A stretch of DNA of 64,000 nucleotides from Candidatus Schekmanbacteria bacterium (GTDB lineage Bacteria > CSSED10-310 > JACPHN01): positions 62,001 through 126,000 of the forward strand of contig JACPHN010000023.1 of NCBI GenBank assembly GCA_016188575.1. The letters are read 5' to 3'. Below the pieces are notes generated by a model. The model searched no databases, was not told the origin of the DNA, and worked only from the letters and a program-made list of their open reading frames with translations. A program made the position numbers and the translations under genes. Below, piece by piece: positions 63,660 through 64,000 of the stretch. Position 1 is the first letter of the stretch, and each line of letters opens with the position of its first letter.

Positions 63660-64000
63660 CTACAGATAGGCGTTTGCTCGGTACCAGTCGCCGGTGCGCC
63701 GCAATCCTTCATCAAGGCCGATGGCGGGATCGTACCCGAGCTCGCGGACGGCGCGGTCGATGCGGAAGGCGCGGTTTTGCCGATACCAGTCGGCGCGCCG
63801 GCGGAATAGCGGCGGCTCGATGCGCAGCGGCATGCAAAGAGCCTCGCACGCCGTGCTCGCGGCATAGAGTGGCCAAAAGGGGAGCTGCACGATTTTTACC
63901 GCGGTCCCCATCGCCGCGGCGGTGCGCTTGACGAGGTCCGCGATCGTCACGTAGTCGCGATCCGCGATCAGGTAGGTGCCGAGCGGGGCGTCGGCTTCGC
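63660..64000 (-). CDS. NAD-dependent epimerase/dehydratase, 5' partial
   Basis: The window ends inside this gene; 113 residues of the C-terminus are visible (GTYLIADRDYVTIADLVKRT near the cut, then ADWYRQNRAFRIDRAVRELG). This is the C-terminal substrate domain of an extended SDR epimerase of nucleotide sugars. It lies 18 nt before asnB on the same strand, upstream in the same likely operon. The Rossmann motif and YxxxK are outside the window. Confidence 0.72.
   Translation of the reverse strand, partial: EADAPLGTYLIADRDYVTIADLVKRTAAAMGTAVKIVQLPFWPLYAASTACEALCMPLRIEPPLFRRRADWYRQNRAFRIDRAVRELGYDPAIGLDEGLRRTGDWYRANAYL

Noticed and set aside
1-64000. tRNA, rRNA, CRISPR, insertion sequences or prophage
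   Set aside because: None of their signatures were seen by eye; a tRNA or CRISPR search was not run.

Overview
The window is GC-rich, densely packed bacterial chromosome with Gram-negative traits: an ExbB/ExbD/TonB energising operon, a marine-type sortase with its VIT/VWA partner, many TPR proteins, a sigma-54 response regulator and Thr/Pro-rich exported proteins. This mix suggests an uncultured lineage related to the former Deltaproteobacteria (Desulfobacterota, Binatota or Myxococcota). That placement is inference; no rRNA gene is present. I see no tRNA, CRISPR array, transposase or phage gene.

Layout. 1-4694: large TPR protein, then ExbB, ExbD and TonB-like proteins. 4742-5995: glyA. 6267-9630: an exported DUF11/Fn3-like protein broken by a frame change. 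9665-15458: nitronate monooxygenase, hotdog thioesterase, rRNA-methyltransferase-like enzyme, CnoX-like thioredoxin and a subtilase. 15837-20067: rpsT (with a clear promoter and terminator), then yceD-rpmF-fabG-acpP-fabF-rnc. 20138-28582: a minus-strand set with a MinD-like ATPase, three TPR proteins (one membrane-spanning), an orphan protein and a PHP-domain protein. 28702-31140: formyltransferase-like protein and thiolase. 31444-35112: PhnD-like binding protein, histidine kinase and NtrC-type regulator, the last lacking part of its AAA+ domain. 35144-38009: secreted orphan, pseudo-receiver and HDOD protein. 38082-43874: a 1930-residue membrane protein fusing a GT39-like half, a DUF2298 half and an NHL propeller. 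44608-47411: class GN-type sortase and its VIT/VWA target. 47619-48407: an ArsM/UbiE-type methyltransferase. 48658-52728: exported protein with ten carboxypeptidase-regulatory-like repeats. 53032-56907: kinase-ATPase-TPR signalling protein. 57085-60804: zinc-ribbon membrane protein, M43-type metalloprotease and SGNH hydrolase. 60838-64000: acetyltransferase, asparagine synthase and partial epimerase, the edge of a surface-polysaccharide locus.

The strongest discovery is the methyltransferase at 47619-48407. An in-frame TGA at 47793-47795 sits where relatives carry a conserved Cys. It is followed at a 16-nt distance by a perfect 7-bp hairpin with a G-containing 5-nt loop, and the family-like C-terminus continues in the same frame to a second stop. 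It is very probably a selenoprotein that ordinary gene calling truncates. Other items worth attention are the MinD/TPR operon, the triple fusion, the lid-less NtrC regulator, a kinase with a roughly 90-residue insert, a shared C-terminal sorting-like tail on several exported proteins, and a dispersed palindromic repeat.
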